From positions 62,001 through 126,000 of the forward strand of contig JAIWND010000010.1 in the NCBI GenBank assembly GCA_025330725.1: DNA of 64,000 nt, given 5' to 3'. The notes under the pieces are model-generated. The model searched no databases and was not told the DNA's origin. It saw nothing but the letters and a program-made list of their open reading frames with translations. The stretch is from Chlamydoabsidia padenii (Eukaryota; Mucoromycota; Mucoromycetes; Mucorales; Cunninghamellaceae). The position numbers and the translations under genes are program-made. Positions 12,383 through 23,504 of this stretch are shown here, one piece after another. How positions within the stretch are numbered: position 1 is the first letter of the stretch; every line of letters begins with the position of its first letter.

Positions 12383-15300
12383 TTAAAATAGATCTTCGAC
12401 ACCATTAAAGATTTCCGAGGTAGGTGTTGGTGGAGATCGTATATATTGTTTTCGAGTAGGTTTGGTGATATATTGATTTGACAATGTCGACTTTTTCTTT
12501 GTATTCGATCGCCTATTGACAGATGTTGTTGTTGTACTTGTCGTTGATGTTGGTTTGGTGCTATCATTGGAGGAGGTTGGCCTTTTCTTGATTTTCCTTG
12601 ATGGCCATTCTTGATTGAATACACGCACATGTCGTTCACACCGAGGACATCGTTGAGGTCTCCAATCGGTAAATGCAGCACTTGGGCTCCAGGTCCATGT
12701 TGCCAATTCATTTGCCACCGCCAAATCAACTGCTGAAGGATCAGATATCGTTTCAGAGTTCAATGTTCGCCCACATGCCACACAATCCAAATCTGATTTA
12801 CTCTTGCTGTTATCTGGTTGTTTTTGCTTGTTGGTGGGTTCCTTCTTGTTGGTTGATACTGGTGATGGAGAGGGTGTTGACAGGTGACCAAGGTTTTCAT
12901 TGCTGCTGATTGATTCCAGATCCGAATCCGAGCTGCATATTGATGATAGATCAGAGACATCGTCCATAAAGTCGTCCAAATCCGAGAGTGGTTCATCATC
13001 AAATAAAGGATCCTGCCATTGTGCTGTTTTTGTATTTGTCGATGAAGATGATGTTTCCTTTTTTGTTGGTGTGGTGGCGATATTGCTATCCGTGATCTTT
13101 TCAATGGTATTTGTCGAAGGTGGAGGGGTTGGTTTCAGTTGATAAATGTCTTGATCTGGAGATAAACCCACAGCTGAGTCTGCCTTGGTGTCGCTTGTTG
13201 AGTCTTCATCATCCCGCCATTGTTGTTGTTGTTGTTGTTGATCATAATGGTTGCGCATCACTCGATCCGTTGCATCTCGGTGTATGTTTGGGCTGACCAC
13301 TACCGTGATATCTTCCTGTTTGGGTCGCACATTAAGATATTCGGCATCCAATACGGCATTGCATAAAAGATCAAGAGGACTGTGTGAGAAGGAGGATTGC
13401 TGATTGTCGTTTCCGCTGCATAAAAAGTCGATACTCATCACCTTGGGCCGTTCATCATTAGTTGATATGTCGTTGTGATCTTGTGGTTCCTGTTTGATCA
13501 AAGGAGGAGAATCGTAGGCATCTTGATTAGTATAATTGTCGGTATCTGTTATATCTGCATCTTCATCCTTGTTGTTGTTGTCCAGTACACCGATCAGTTG
13601 TTCCAGTTCGATATGATGCATCCTTGCTATTTCTGAAGAGGCCCGCTTCTTTCGATTAAGGCGCTCCACTTCACGATCTATTACAAAACAATAATACCCC
13701 ATTAATTAATTATCCTTTTACCCATACTTAGATTACCACTTACTATTATGTAGAGTAGATTTTCTTTTTCGTGAGCTTCGTCGATAGCCAATGTCTTCAT
13801 CCTTTTCAGTACCAGTAGATTCGCCATCATCGTGCTCGGAAGCAAAATATCCGGTCCGTTTCCTAAGTAAGAGTTATTAGTACATTGGTATAACCATTTT
13901 CTATGATGTAAGTATTGTTTTACTGTAGAGTACTTACGTTTCACATGTAGCACATCGACATTCACAATTGTTTTCCCCAAAGTAATGTTTTCCATAAAAC
14001 GCTGTCAATTCATCCCCACAATTGATATCCTTGATAATCTTGAAAGTAACGGAATTAGGCCCAAGAGAGATAAACTGCATATGAGAGAAGAGAGTTAGAA
14101 TGATATTCCCACAGCATAAAATAGTATGTTATATATATATATAGTAATTACTTTGGCATTTGGATCACAATCATGCTAAAAACAAGAAAATGAGCGAGAG
14201 AGAGAGAGAGAAGAAGAAAAAGAAAAAGAAGAGTGAGTTTTAGATCAGTACGATCACCTAGAAGGATAATATTATACTTACATTAACAAACCGAGCAGGA
14301 CCCAGAAACAAACAGTTGCATTGTTTTCTTGTTGACCACATTACACTGATATCACGATTCCCTTTCTTCAGTTCATGTTCTTGATGAGGTTCCATATGAG
14401 CAATTATACCAGTACATAGCCGCATTTCATCACCAGTTTTCCAATCCTTTGTTACCGACACACAGGCTTCCACATGGCGGCCTGCACCTCCATATCGTCT
14501 TGTGTCAGCAATTTCAAATCCTGCATTTGGCATATACCTTGATAAAAAATTTAAAAAAAAAAAAGATGATGATTTGAGTTTCCTATATGTCACTTGTTAT
14601 TCCATACTTACATGTATAGGTATCGTTTCATATGTTGAATGAATTCTTGTTGTTGCTTTGTTGATTTGGTTGCCAAATAGTGTTTAAAGTAGTCCATCCT
14701 ATTCAATATCGGAAAGAAAAGGATGAGAATGCCACATATTTATAAAAGTCGGTTCTTTTTCACCCCCTTCCCATCACATTCTCTTTCCATCCAAATCCTT
14801 CAATCGTAATGTATGGCGCTGATTATAAAGAAGAAGAAGAGTGAGTTTACAAGGTTACACATTTATATCATCCCGGTTACACTTTGTATCCGCCATATCG
14901 ATACCCTCCATTGTTGATCTGAAGGATACCCGCTAGTCTATTTTTTTTGTTTTCTTTTAGTCTTCTTACCTTGTCACTTTAGTGTTGCCGTACCATGTAT
15001 ATAGAAGGATTTGAATGAACTAGGTAACCCCCCCCTAGTTTCATCAACCGCCCCACCCACCCCCTATTCCAGTCAAAGTAAACAATAACAACAACAACAA
15101 CAACAACAACAAAGTAGAAGGATCCCATTAAAATAAACAGTTGCCAATAATGTCATTAGACAGGAATCCCCTTCATCCATCAAGTTTAGTGCAATGTGTT
15201 GGGAGAGTTCATCATTTTTTAAACGACCAAGTAAGGAATGATTGTTGCTGTCCATTCTCCGTTATCGATGGTATTGTCCATTGTTGTTGTTGTTGTTGTA

Positions 15301-15567
15301 GTTGTAGTTTTTCCCAAAAAAAAAAAAAAACTCCCTTTTTGCCTTTTTTTATTATTAATCTGCTTACCTTAGCAGTTCCTTCACAGCTTCGTTTGTTTTC
15401 CCTGTGGCCATCACCTTGTCTTGTATGATCTTTAGCACCTTGTCAGATCGTATTCTTGGTCGCCGATGGTCATTGTTCAATTTGATAGTGTCAAACCATA
15501 AGAATTGAGAGTCCAGGAAGATGTCGCTGAAGAGATCGTCAAATTTAGATAATAAACAGAAGTCCAT
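12383..15567 (-). CDS. SET9: Set9/SUV420-type histone H4-K20 methyltransferase
   Basis: Minus-strand exons start at ATG 15567 (MDFCLLSKFDDLFSDIFLDS, matching the N-terminal helix of the SUV420 family). An intron of about 670 nt leads to an exon at 14698-14612 (MDYFKHYLATKS to the YMPNAGF junction). The SET core follows: a large exon with VMWSTRKQCNCLFLGPARFVN, a 24-nt microexon (14175-14152) encoding HDCDPNAK, then VTFKIIKDINCGDELTAFYG and the post-SET Cys cluster NNCECRCATCE. The last exon (13702-12383) is a long acidic, Gln/Ser/Thr-rich tail with two CxxC pairs (CVACG, CPRCERH) and a basic end, resembling the C-terminal zinc-binding region of fungal Set9. The enzyme would methylate H4K20 in chromatin using S-adenosylmethionine; in fission yeast this supports the DNA-damage checkpoint. 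The domain call is firm, and the long tail is poorly conserved. Confidence 0.9.
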
Positions 15568-16148
15568 TTTAGAAAGTGTGTAGATATAAAGTAGAAAGAA
15601 TCACGGATTCGTAAAAATAATAAAAACAAGTAATGATATAAGGATAAAGAAGATGAGGAAGAAAGGTATTTACAAAGGGGAAGGATCGTTCATTAAGGGT
15701 AAAAGGAAGAAGTGGGAAAGAAGAGGAAAGAAGAGAAAGAAACAAGAAAGAAAGAAAAAAAAACTTCCCACAAAACCATGTGAATGGGTCCAGCCGTGAA
15801 TATTTTAAGCGCCGATGTAATATCCGAGACCTATCTTTTTTTTTCCGTGATAGTTTGACCTATCATTTTATCGATGATGAAAAAAGAAAGTTGAATGACT
15901 TCACAAGGTGATGTAATTCCTTTCGAATAAGGATGTATATCATCGTCGGGGGTAAACGCATTGAACATTGAAATGAAATGGGGGATTTACTTTTTATTTC
16001 TTTCAATCTGTGGCATATCATGTGGTGCGGGCTTTGAAACAAACAAGGATGGAAGGAGTAAAATCAAGGGGGAAAACGTCTTTTTTTTTTTTTTTTTTTT
16101 CACTCTTTCTCTCTCTCTCTCTCTCTCTCTCTTATCATTGACCTCTTC
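15568..16148. other. Divergent promoter region between SET9 and the HutD-AstE fusion gene
   Basis: About 580 bp serves both genes. A purine-rich GAAAGA-type stretch (15640-15770) lies upstream of SET9. On the fusion-gene side a T20 run followed by a CT microsatellite (16081-16132) lies within 70 bp of the ATG, a typical pyrimidine-rich leader. There is no perfect AAATYCCG motif here. Confidence 0.5.
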
Positions 16149-18361
16149 ATGACGATAACCAAACACATCAAAGATAAAAAGCATCTCAAGGGACCTATCT
16201 TTGAATCCGACTCACCAGAACCTACCTTATTAAAAGTAACTAAACTTGATCCATTGTAAGTCTAAAAGAAGTGGTACCTTTAACCTGACCACATACTCAC
16301 CTTTGTTCTTGGGTTGATAATAGAAAAGATTACAGAACTCAACCTTGGAAGAATGGATTAGGAACAACGTCTGAAATTGGTATCTATCCACCTGAAAAGA
16401 ACTTTACGCTGGACTCATTCTTTTGGCGACTCAGTACACACGTCATTCAAAATAACTGTTACTTCTCCTTATTCCCTGGTTACGACTGGTAAAAGAAAAA
16501 AAAAAGATAATGATAAATAAGATACTAACAATTCACACTTGTCTATATAAATGACCATCATATGATGGGGTGGTGTAGTACAACAATCGTCCTTCCCAAT
16601 GAAAATAATGCAACCTTCAAGCTCAATCATCAAGACCGCGAAAACTTTAGCACTGTCAAACCCCTTTTCCCTTATACATGGCATGGTGAATGGTAACGTC
16701 TTATTATTATAATGACGAAACAAATTTGACTGAATGCAATTCTAATCAACCACTTTTTCTTCTCCTCTCTATTATGAGAGACCTCTTGCTACTCATATTA
16801 TAGGGAAACTCATTGTAGAATAAACAAGCATCCAGTAAAAAGTCTTCAATTCATGATCAAGCGTGATCTTGGTAAAGCTCAATTTAATGTGGAAAAGATT
16901 GGTCAACCGGTATCAAATGAAGGTGGTGAAACGGGCAAACGCTTGATTCTTGGTGTCTTTTGTTTGGTCTATGTGGTTGAAGGTTATGTCCGGATCTCTT
17001 TGGATGATAGTACTCATCAATCTCGTATCTCAATGACACCGGGCCAAACTCTTTGTATCGAACGGGATGAAGATGCCAGTCCTACCAATATGCTGATGCA
17101 AGCTTCTGATGAACATGGGATCGTTGGAAATGATGATACTGGTAAATGAATGATGATGTGATTATATCAACTGATTAACTTTTTTTTTTTTCGCAGATGC
17201 CAATGTTGTAATCATTCAAATCTCGGAAACCAAGAACCACGAAACGTCAAGTATCAGCACCACTACCGAATACTTTACCTATCCTCATCCTTCAAACAAC
17301 CTCTCTGCCAAATCACCTGGTATACCTTCGACCGCTACTACTCCTGCTGTCATACCATCAACACCTATGACCGAATTTGATGCCCCTAGTGCAAGAAGAC
17401 GTCGAGATGGGAATCAAGAACGAAGAAGAAGCTCATTGGTCCTCTATGATGATCAAGGCAAATCCATCAACAAGAGTAAACTACAACAACAACCATTGGA
17501 TTCTAGTACCAATAAGGATCTTACTGCAACACCAGAAACTATACACGAAGACGAACACGTATCACCCGAAGCAACCACCACCAGTGAAAAAGCATCAGTG
17601 GCTCATCCTTGGGCAAATCAACTGGAACGCACCACTAGTATTGATGATGACGTTCGTCGGGATAGTGTCACCACCCTTTTACGTGGCTCTTTGGATCCGG
17701 CTCAGATGTATGTCCCACCTACAGCTGCATTAATCAACAAGGATACTGATGTACCGCCTCCTGTGGTCCGTGATCGATTGGTAATTGAAGATTATGCTGT
17801 CTATACTGTCAGCACCGCTTGGATCAAGATGATGGAACAAGGATTATCTGAATGGATTCGCTTACCTGTGATTATCTGTCGTGGTGCAGAAGATGGGTAA
17901 GATGCAACAATTGACTAGATGTGTATAAGGAAACTCACCAGTTTTTTTTTAGGCCTGTTGTGGGGATTACAGCAGCTGTCCATGGGAATGAATTGAATGG
18001 TGTGCCTTGTATTCATCGGTAAGGTGCACACCCCATTTTGTAATAATGAACTAACACATGTATTTCTCTTTTTTTCCTTTAGAGTTGTGTCTGAAATAGA
18101 TGTCCGGAAACTAAAAGGAACTGTGGTGGCCATTCCTTGTGTCAATGTGGTGGGGTACCTGAAATTCCAACGTGAATTTGCTGATGGGCGGGATCTGAAT
18201 CGACAATTTCCAGGAAAAGAAGACGGTTATGCATCTCAAGTCTTTAGTTACCATTTAATGCACAAAATCATCTCTCAATTCAACTACCTCATTGACTTGC
18301 ATACTGCTAGTTTTGGTCGGGTCAACTCTTATTATGTTAGATCGGATATGGTAAGCTGTAC

Positions 18362-18404
<43 letters not shown>

Positions 18405-19174
18405 TACAGGGTCAGGATTTTAACGGTTTACTTTTTGGTGGTTTGGTAGAATGATCCTGTTTCTGCTACTTTGGCTCATTTACAACAACCTCAAATTGTA
18501 CTCCACAACTCTGGTCAAGATGGTAAAATAGGGATTGGATCATGACAGGATAAACTGACTAACATACTCTCTTTTTTAGGTACACTCCGATCAGCTGCCA
18601 GTGCTCGAGGCATCAAGGCTATCACAGTCGAAATCGGCAATCCACAACTCTTCCAAAATCAATATGTCCAGGTAAGAAGAGAGAAAGGAAAAAAAAAACA
18701 GTTACTAAATCAATTGATCTGCCCGTAGTGGTCATACTTTGGTATCATGCGAATCTTGGATCATTTGGATATGTATGGTTTACCAGAAACAAATGCACAA
18801 GAAGATGAAGGCCTTAGCCGTGGTCCTCCTAGTACGATTCTATGTTCCAAAGGATTCTGGATCTATACAAAGACAGGTGGTATCTTGGAGGTCTATCCTG
18901 GGGTCAACAGTATTGTCCGTAAGGGTGACACTATTGCTCGTGTCAAGAACATTTTTGGTAACCTTGTGGAAGAATACCGTGCTCCGTGTGGTGGAATTGT
19001 AAGTTATACATGGGGGAGAGAGTGTCATCTATTGATTTATTACTAACTGATCCTTTATAGGTGATTGGAAGAAGCTCGAACCCTGTGGCCATGGCTGGTG
19101 ACCGAATTCTCCACTTGGGTGTGATCAAGAAAAGAGGAGAAGTATTACCCAAGGAAGCCAAGGAAAACTATTAA
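16149..19174 (+). CDS. Fusion protein: HutD/Ves-type cupin plus AstE/AspA-type zinc amidohydrolase
   Basis: About ten exons run from ATG 16149 to TAA 19172-19174, roughly 750-780 residues. The N-terminal third is HutD/Ves-like: QPWKNGLGTTSEIGIYPP, FFWRLS, SLFPGYD, VKPLFPYTWHGEW and a final strand ANVVIIQIS. The exon beginning at 17197 carries that last HutD strand, a Ser/Thr-rich linker of about 170 residues and the start of the second domain in one uninterrupted frame, so the fusion does not depend on a guessed splice. The C-terminal part is an M14-related succinylglutamate desuccinylase/aspartoacylase domain with its zinc and substrate residues: AAVHGNELNG, GRDLNRQFPG, LIDLHTA, TVEIGNP. It should hydrolyse an N-acyl amino acid or a related amide; the substrate is unknown. 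HutD sits in bacterial histidine-utilisation operons, which hints at N-acyl-glutamate chemistry, but that is inference. Confidence 0.85.
18365..18402. repeat. A38 homopolymer in a fusion-gene intron
   Basis: About thirty-eight A on the sense strand lie inside the intron that starts at 18352 (GTAAGC). A sense-strand poly(A) this long is unusual next to the pyrimidine-rich tracts typical of these introns. Length may be affected by sequencing slippage. Confidence 0.85.
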
Positions 19175-19598
19175 ATGCTTAAACCATATCGAGTAAGTAT
19201 GTACATACATACTCTCATTTGTGTCATTATGTACTAACCATCTTTTTATTGGCTAGGGACTATTATTTACTGCGATCTTCACTATGCTTCTCTCTCTCTC
19301 CCTTTTTGTTTTGATGTAGAATATATGTAGGATAGTGATACCTTGTAATCCATACTGGACTCCTGAATTTTTTTTTTTTTTAAAAAAAAAAAAAAATACA
19401 CTTTATGACAATAAATAACCATCAACATTTGATGGAAGACATGATGATAAATAAAAAGACTTTATTAGATTGTTGTTTGATGATTTATAATATTATATAC
19501 AGGTACAAATGGTATGATGTGATTTAAAAAAAAAATGTAAAAAGTTGGGGCCAATAAAAGGATATATATATTTATATATATTCTAAAAATGTGTTAAA
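19175..19598. terminator. Convergent 3' region with a T14-A15 run
   Basis: The fusion gene (+) and the acidic-protein gene (-) converge here. T14 immediately followed by A15 at 19368-19396, with AATAAA-like words on both strands nearby (about 19411 and 19447), could serve as a shared bidirectional transcript-end region. This is inference from composition. Confidence 0.4.
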
Positions 19599-20189
19599 TT
19601 AAAAACGGGCGGTGGAGAAGGAAAAATGGGATGGTAAAACAAGTTTTGACATGGGGTGAGGGTTAAAATGTGATTGTCGGCCAAGATAAAGAGGTGATCT
19701 ATAGTCATCTTCTTCCGAGTGATCATCATCCGTATGATGAAAAGAAGAGAAAGTAGAAGACAAGCCAGGATCAGCATCCATGGATGTTTCGTCGGCCACA
19801 GGTATAGACGCCAGATCCATATGATGTTGACGTTGATAGGCACGAGCACGGCCATTCTTCTTGATAATTTGCTGTTGTTGATCCATGCGTTGTTGATAGT
19901 CAGCTTCGTAATCCATAGTAGGGTCGATCGGTTCAGGTTCATCACAAAAGTAACCCAGTTCTTCAAACACATGATGTGGATCGGATTGTATAATATGGTT
20001 GTCCTTGTCACAAGTGGTTTCTTCAGGTGTCAGGGAGAGGATTTGAAAGAGGTTTTCTTGTAATTCACAATCGTCCAGCCAGTCGATCATATCTTCATCG
20101 TCGGGTTTGCTATAATCGTAATCGTCGTCGGTCAATGATATTAATTCGAGTCCTGGGATAAAACAATCTTGATCCGGTACAATGTTCAT
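19599..20189 (-). CDS. Uncharacterised acidic protein
   Basis: A single open frame encodes 196 residues from ATG 20189 (MNIVPDQDCF). The frame is open further upstream, but this Met follows a promoter-like AT-rich stretch and begins the acidic sequence. The N-terminal half is strongly acidic (ISLTDDDYDYSKPDDED, then CELQENLFQILSLTPEE), the middle has a basic Gln-rich patch (QQRMDQQQQIIKKNGRARAYQ) and the C-terminus is Ser/His-rich with another acidic cluster (HTDDDHSEEDDY). No known domain, signal peptide or membrane segment is seen. The acidic/hydrophobic alternation resembles transcriptional activation regions, and the basic patch could be a nuclear-localisation signal; both are inference. 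Confidence 0.6.
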   Translation of the reverse strand: MNIVPDQDCFIPGLELISLTDDDYDYSKPDDEDMIDWLDDCELQENLFQILSLTPEETTCDKDNHIIQSDPHHVFEELGYFCDEPEPIDPTMDYEADYQQRMDQQQQIIKKNGRARAYQRQHHMDLASIPVADETSMDADPGLSSTFSSFHHTDDDHSEEDDYRSPLYLGRQSHFNPHPMSKLVLPSHFSFSTARF

Positions 20190-21471
20190 ATTGTAGGTGT
20201 GCAAGTGTGGGTATAAGCAAAAGAAGAAGGAGGTTTTTGATTTTTTGAATGCAAACGCCCACCATTCTTTTATATCGGTTAGCAACGGGAAAACAAGGAA
20301 TTTTCGAGATGATTCAGCCAATCATATTCTCCGCTGGGATTTGACTCCTAGATTCAATTTTGATAAAGGAAAAAAAGGCCTGATATTGGAGCTCAATATC
20401 AGGTCATGAGAAAGAAAGAAAAAATAGAAAGAATAATCATTCAAGTTATTACCCCTCCCCCTTTTAAATCAATCGTCATGAATTCCTATGAATGATCTAT
20501 ACCATACTTCAAGTACCATTTCCATACAGTAAAACAACCCATGTTTTTGTTCCTCCGAAGCCTAGAAACCAAATGTCCCCCCCCCCTGAGATGGCGGTCT
20601 TTAAAAAAACTTTTTTCTTTATTTCAAATTACATCCCTCCGCAAATCCCCAAATGCGGTTTAAGTAAATGTACTAAACTACTAAAACATGTAAAACTAGA
20701 TAACATAACTACAATGTGTAAAAAATCATCCACCACCAAAAGAGTCAACAGATGTCCCAGGATTGACTAAAAAGATCAAATAAGGGAGTTAGTCTTCATC
20801 ATTGCACATGTAAGATCCATCATCCGACATGTATTAGTACCATACTTTACCTTCACATAGCCCCACAAGCGGATCATCCATCATAGGGTAGACTTGTCAT
20901 TCGTAAGATATCATGACTACAAAATAATGGTTAGTTTGCTTTTTTTTTTTTTTCCATTGGTCGCTTACTGGTATTATCGATCTACGCACAGGACAACCAT
21001 GGCACGAGGTCACACTACCCTAAAAAGTTACCTTTTCTGCCCCCAATCAAAAACCAGCGGTGAGAGTTGGAGTAGAATCATGCACAGTGTTGTTGCCTGT
21101 GATGTCCAAGTCCTGTTCAAACAAAGAAGTGGAGATAGCAAGTGAGTCATATGGCCAAAAGCTTTTTTTGGTTCAGTTATGTTTACCTTTGTCACCCTAC
21201 CCTTTCATTTGAAATGCCACCTTGATCAGGGCCGCCGATGGTTAATTGAAGGAGGGAAAGAAAAAGGAAACGTTGCAATGGCCGTGTTTTCAAATCCCGA
21301 AAGAGCGTCTTTTTTTTTCTTGTCCAAATAGAAACTTTTTCCTATCCCGCCATTCATGCGGGTATATGATTTTCAGATTCCGACTGAGCGACTTTTGTCC
21401 TCAAAGTCAAAAAGTACCTCACATGCGCAATTCAAATCCCGTCATTCATGCAAAATGCCCTCATTATTTTA
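20190..21471. other. Intergenic, 1.28 kb, with possible small spliced minus-strand gene pieces
   Basis: Between about 20720 and 21240 the minus strand holds several consensus splice signals: a TTTGAACAG acceptor before an open piece DLDITGNNTVHDS ending in a stop near 21046, a GTAAGC donor at about 20969, a GCAAACTAACC branch site with a TTTTGTAG acceptor, and GACTAAC with a CTTTTTAG acceptor. Short open pieces lie between them, but no single frame joins them convincingly. Upstream of these pieces, AAATCCCG motifs occur at 21291-21300 and 21431-21443, each near a CATTCATGC word. A small gene is possible but unproven. Confidence 0.3.
21291..21451. promoter_or_regulatory. Cluster of AAATCCCG and CATTCATGC words
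   Basis: Within 160 bp lie CAAATCCCGA (21291), CCCGCCATTCATGCGGG (21345-21361, itself a small inverted repeat), a diverged CAGATTCCGAC (about 21375) and TTCAAATCCCGTCATTCATGC (21431-21451). This is the densest cluster of the dispersed motif in the window. Confidence 0.5.
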
Positions 21472-23149
21472 TTACTCTAAATTCCTACGCCAATCATTTC
21501 CAGTGATAGATTTTCTGGGAGCAGACAGTGAAGATTCTAAATTTGGAGGTTGGTAAGCAGGAAGGAGTTCCTGCCGCCGATGTCGCAATGCATCCAGGTA
21601 CTCGACATTTAAAAAGTATTCTCGCAGGATGACCTCCAGTTCCTCCACTCTGGATTCCAATTGACTTGGCACCAACTGATGATTGGCTTCAATGTCTTCT
21701 TGCGGTTTATGCTCTGGTACTGACCTTGTGCATGTAAGTTTGGAATGACCCCGATAGAACCACATGGAAAGATTGTGGCTGACTCCGAACGGTGTGAGAC
21801 GAGGAGTACCGAAAAGAAGAATATACAGTGCTGTCAATGCACCGTATGCGCCACCACTTAGTGCCAACGCCGAGAGAATAGTGTGTTGTCTTTGCTCAGT
21901 CTATATGAAACTCGTTTAGAGCAATGTTCTATTATGGAATCAAGTGCCTACCTGGACTTGAAAATTGCTTGATTTTAGTGCCACGCCGAATTGTCCCTGG
22001 TAGTTCTACAGCAATCATGGAAGAAAAAAGAAATCAATTCAAACGCCGCTTGGTTTCAAATTCATGCAGACATACATACATACCCCATAAGTTGAATATT
22101 TTGGTGAGAGATGATTAAAGTCCCAAGCAAACTGATTGGTCTGAATGGAGTCAATGTCATAATAAGTGCTATTCTATATGTGTATAAAGTAAACACATTA
22201 ATCAATGATGTTTTTGAAACGTGCGCAGCCTTACCAAGCCAAATACAGACATCGCATTACGTTTCAAAGCCCGATAGCGAGATGGTTCAAAATAGATCAT
22301 CGTCGTCTGATTTACAGTGGATGTTGAAATATATTTTTGTAGTTGAAGACTACTCCACGTACTGTCCTATAGAGAGAAAGAGAGGGGGGGATAATCAGTA
22401 GAAAGCTCCTCATCGATGTTTTTTTTTTTTACCTGTTCTGGGAGCAGTTTCTTCATATCGTCAGGTGTGATCCGCCAAGACGAGAACTCTTGAGAAAACG
22501 TTGTGATAGCCACATTGGGAATAGATAAACTTTGTGCCGAGACAGCCGTCAAATTATTAATGGCCCAGTAAATATCGACTCGACGCACCAAAGTCGATGT
22601 GGGATCGTTTGTTGACCCGGTCCCAAACATCACTTTACTGTCATTGCCTTGAAAAGCATAACAATGTTGATTGGTCGTGCTCTGTGCTCCGCTGTTCAAG
22701 AATCCTGCACAGCCCGGTATGACATGTTCGTTATAGTTCATGTCTTGAAACACACAGGCAGTGATACTGAAATCACTACCGGTGACACACATTTCAATGT
22801 CTGGTGAGATGTAGCCGCTGGTGGGAATATCATAGGTGGATAATAAGAGAAGAACGCGGTCATTGTAAATCTATGGTGCATGAATCAGAAATCCAAATGA
22901 GGAAGTCGGGATTTGAAAATCAATCAGATTTTTTTTTTTTTATGTCTTTACCTGGTATATTAAATAGCCCACATAGGCTAAGAAACAGCAGGACATGAGA
23001 ATCGCAGTGATACCTCTACTGATGGCAAGTGATTTGGGCTCTAATGGCTAGGTTTTTAAAGAAGAAAAAGAGCGTAGGTGAGTGGTCCTAACCTCTTCCA
23101 TCATTGAGTAACATACCCTTTTGTGTAGTGCTTCGAAAACAAAATGCAT
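21472..23149 (-). CDS. Uncharacterised two-TM membrane protein, tandem paralogue A
   Basis: The start is ATG 23149 (MHFVFEALHKR, then a short intron). The second exon encodes PLEPKSLAISRGITAIL followed by a hydrophobic helix (LMSCCFLAYVGYLIYQ). A large, probably lumenal or extracellular, domain follows with MCVTGSDFSITACVFQDMN, several Cys and a conserved RRVDIYW...NNLT...FSSWRITP region. A second membrane segment near the C-terminus (MALSGGAYGALTALYILLFG) precedes TPFGVSHNLSMWFYRG and a cytosolic coiled-coil-like tail (LESRVEELEVILREYFLNVEYLDALR). The stop is at 21472. The adjacent gene (23505-25254) has the same domain order, the same exon pattern and near-identical key stretches. I recognise no known family. 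The paired N- and C-terminal membrane segments suggest a membrane-anchored ectodomain, possibly a receptor or organiser; function is unknown. Confidence 0.75.
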
Positions 23150-23504
23150 GTGGAAGAGAAGAGAAAAAAAAATAAAAGAAACAAGAAAAGGAACCCAAGA
23201 AAAGAAAACGCCTTTTTCCAACATTCTTTATACATATCTTTGCGTAACCCTTTCAAAGCTTTTTATGCAAGTCTTTTGCTGCTATATAAACCTTAATTGG
23301 TCCATCGTTTACCACTAGTGCCACCTTTTTTATCATAAAGAGACCGCCCAGCCCCATTTTACGGAGCATCTGCAAACATCAACCAAAACACAAAGTGAGA
23401 ATAACAAATAATATCATATGTCTTTTTTTATTATTGGCAAAGCGGGGGGGGGATTAATATATACAATAAGGGGATCTAATTAAATTTAAAAATATAGAGC
23501 TACC
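23150..23504. other. Spacer between tandem paralogues
   Basis: About 355 bp holds the promoter of paralogue A and the 3' end of paralogue B. AT-rich, with AATAAA-like words on the minus strand and a G8 run near 23443. No AAATYCCG motif is present here. Confidence 0.5.

Noticed and set aside
15961..16152. Plus-strand open frame with a hydrophobic start and CT/T repeats
   Set aside because: Its apparent signal-like start (GIYFLFLSICGISCG) is followed by homopolymer-encoded residues, and it lies in the leader of the HutD-AstE gene.
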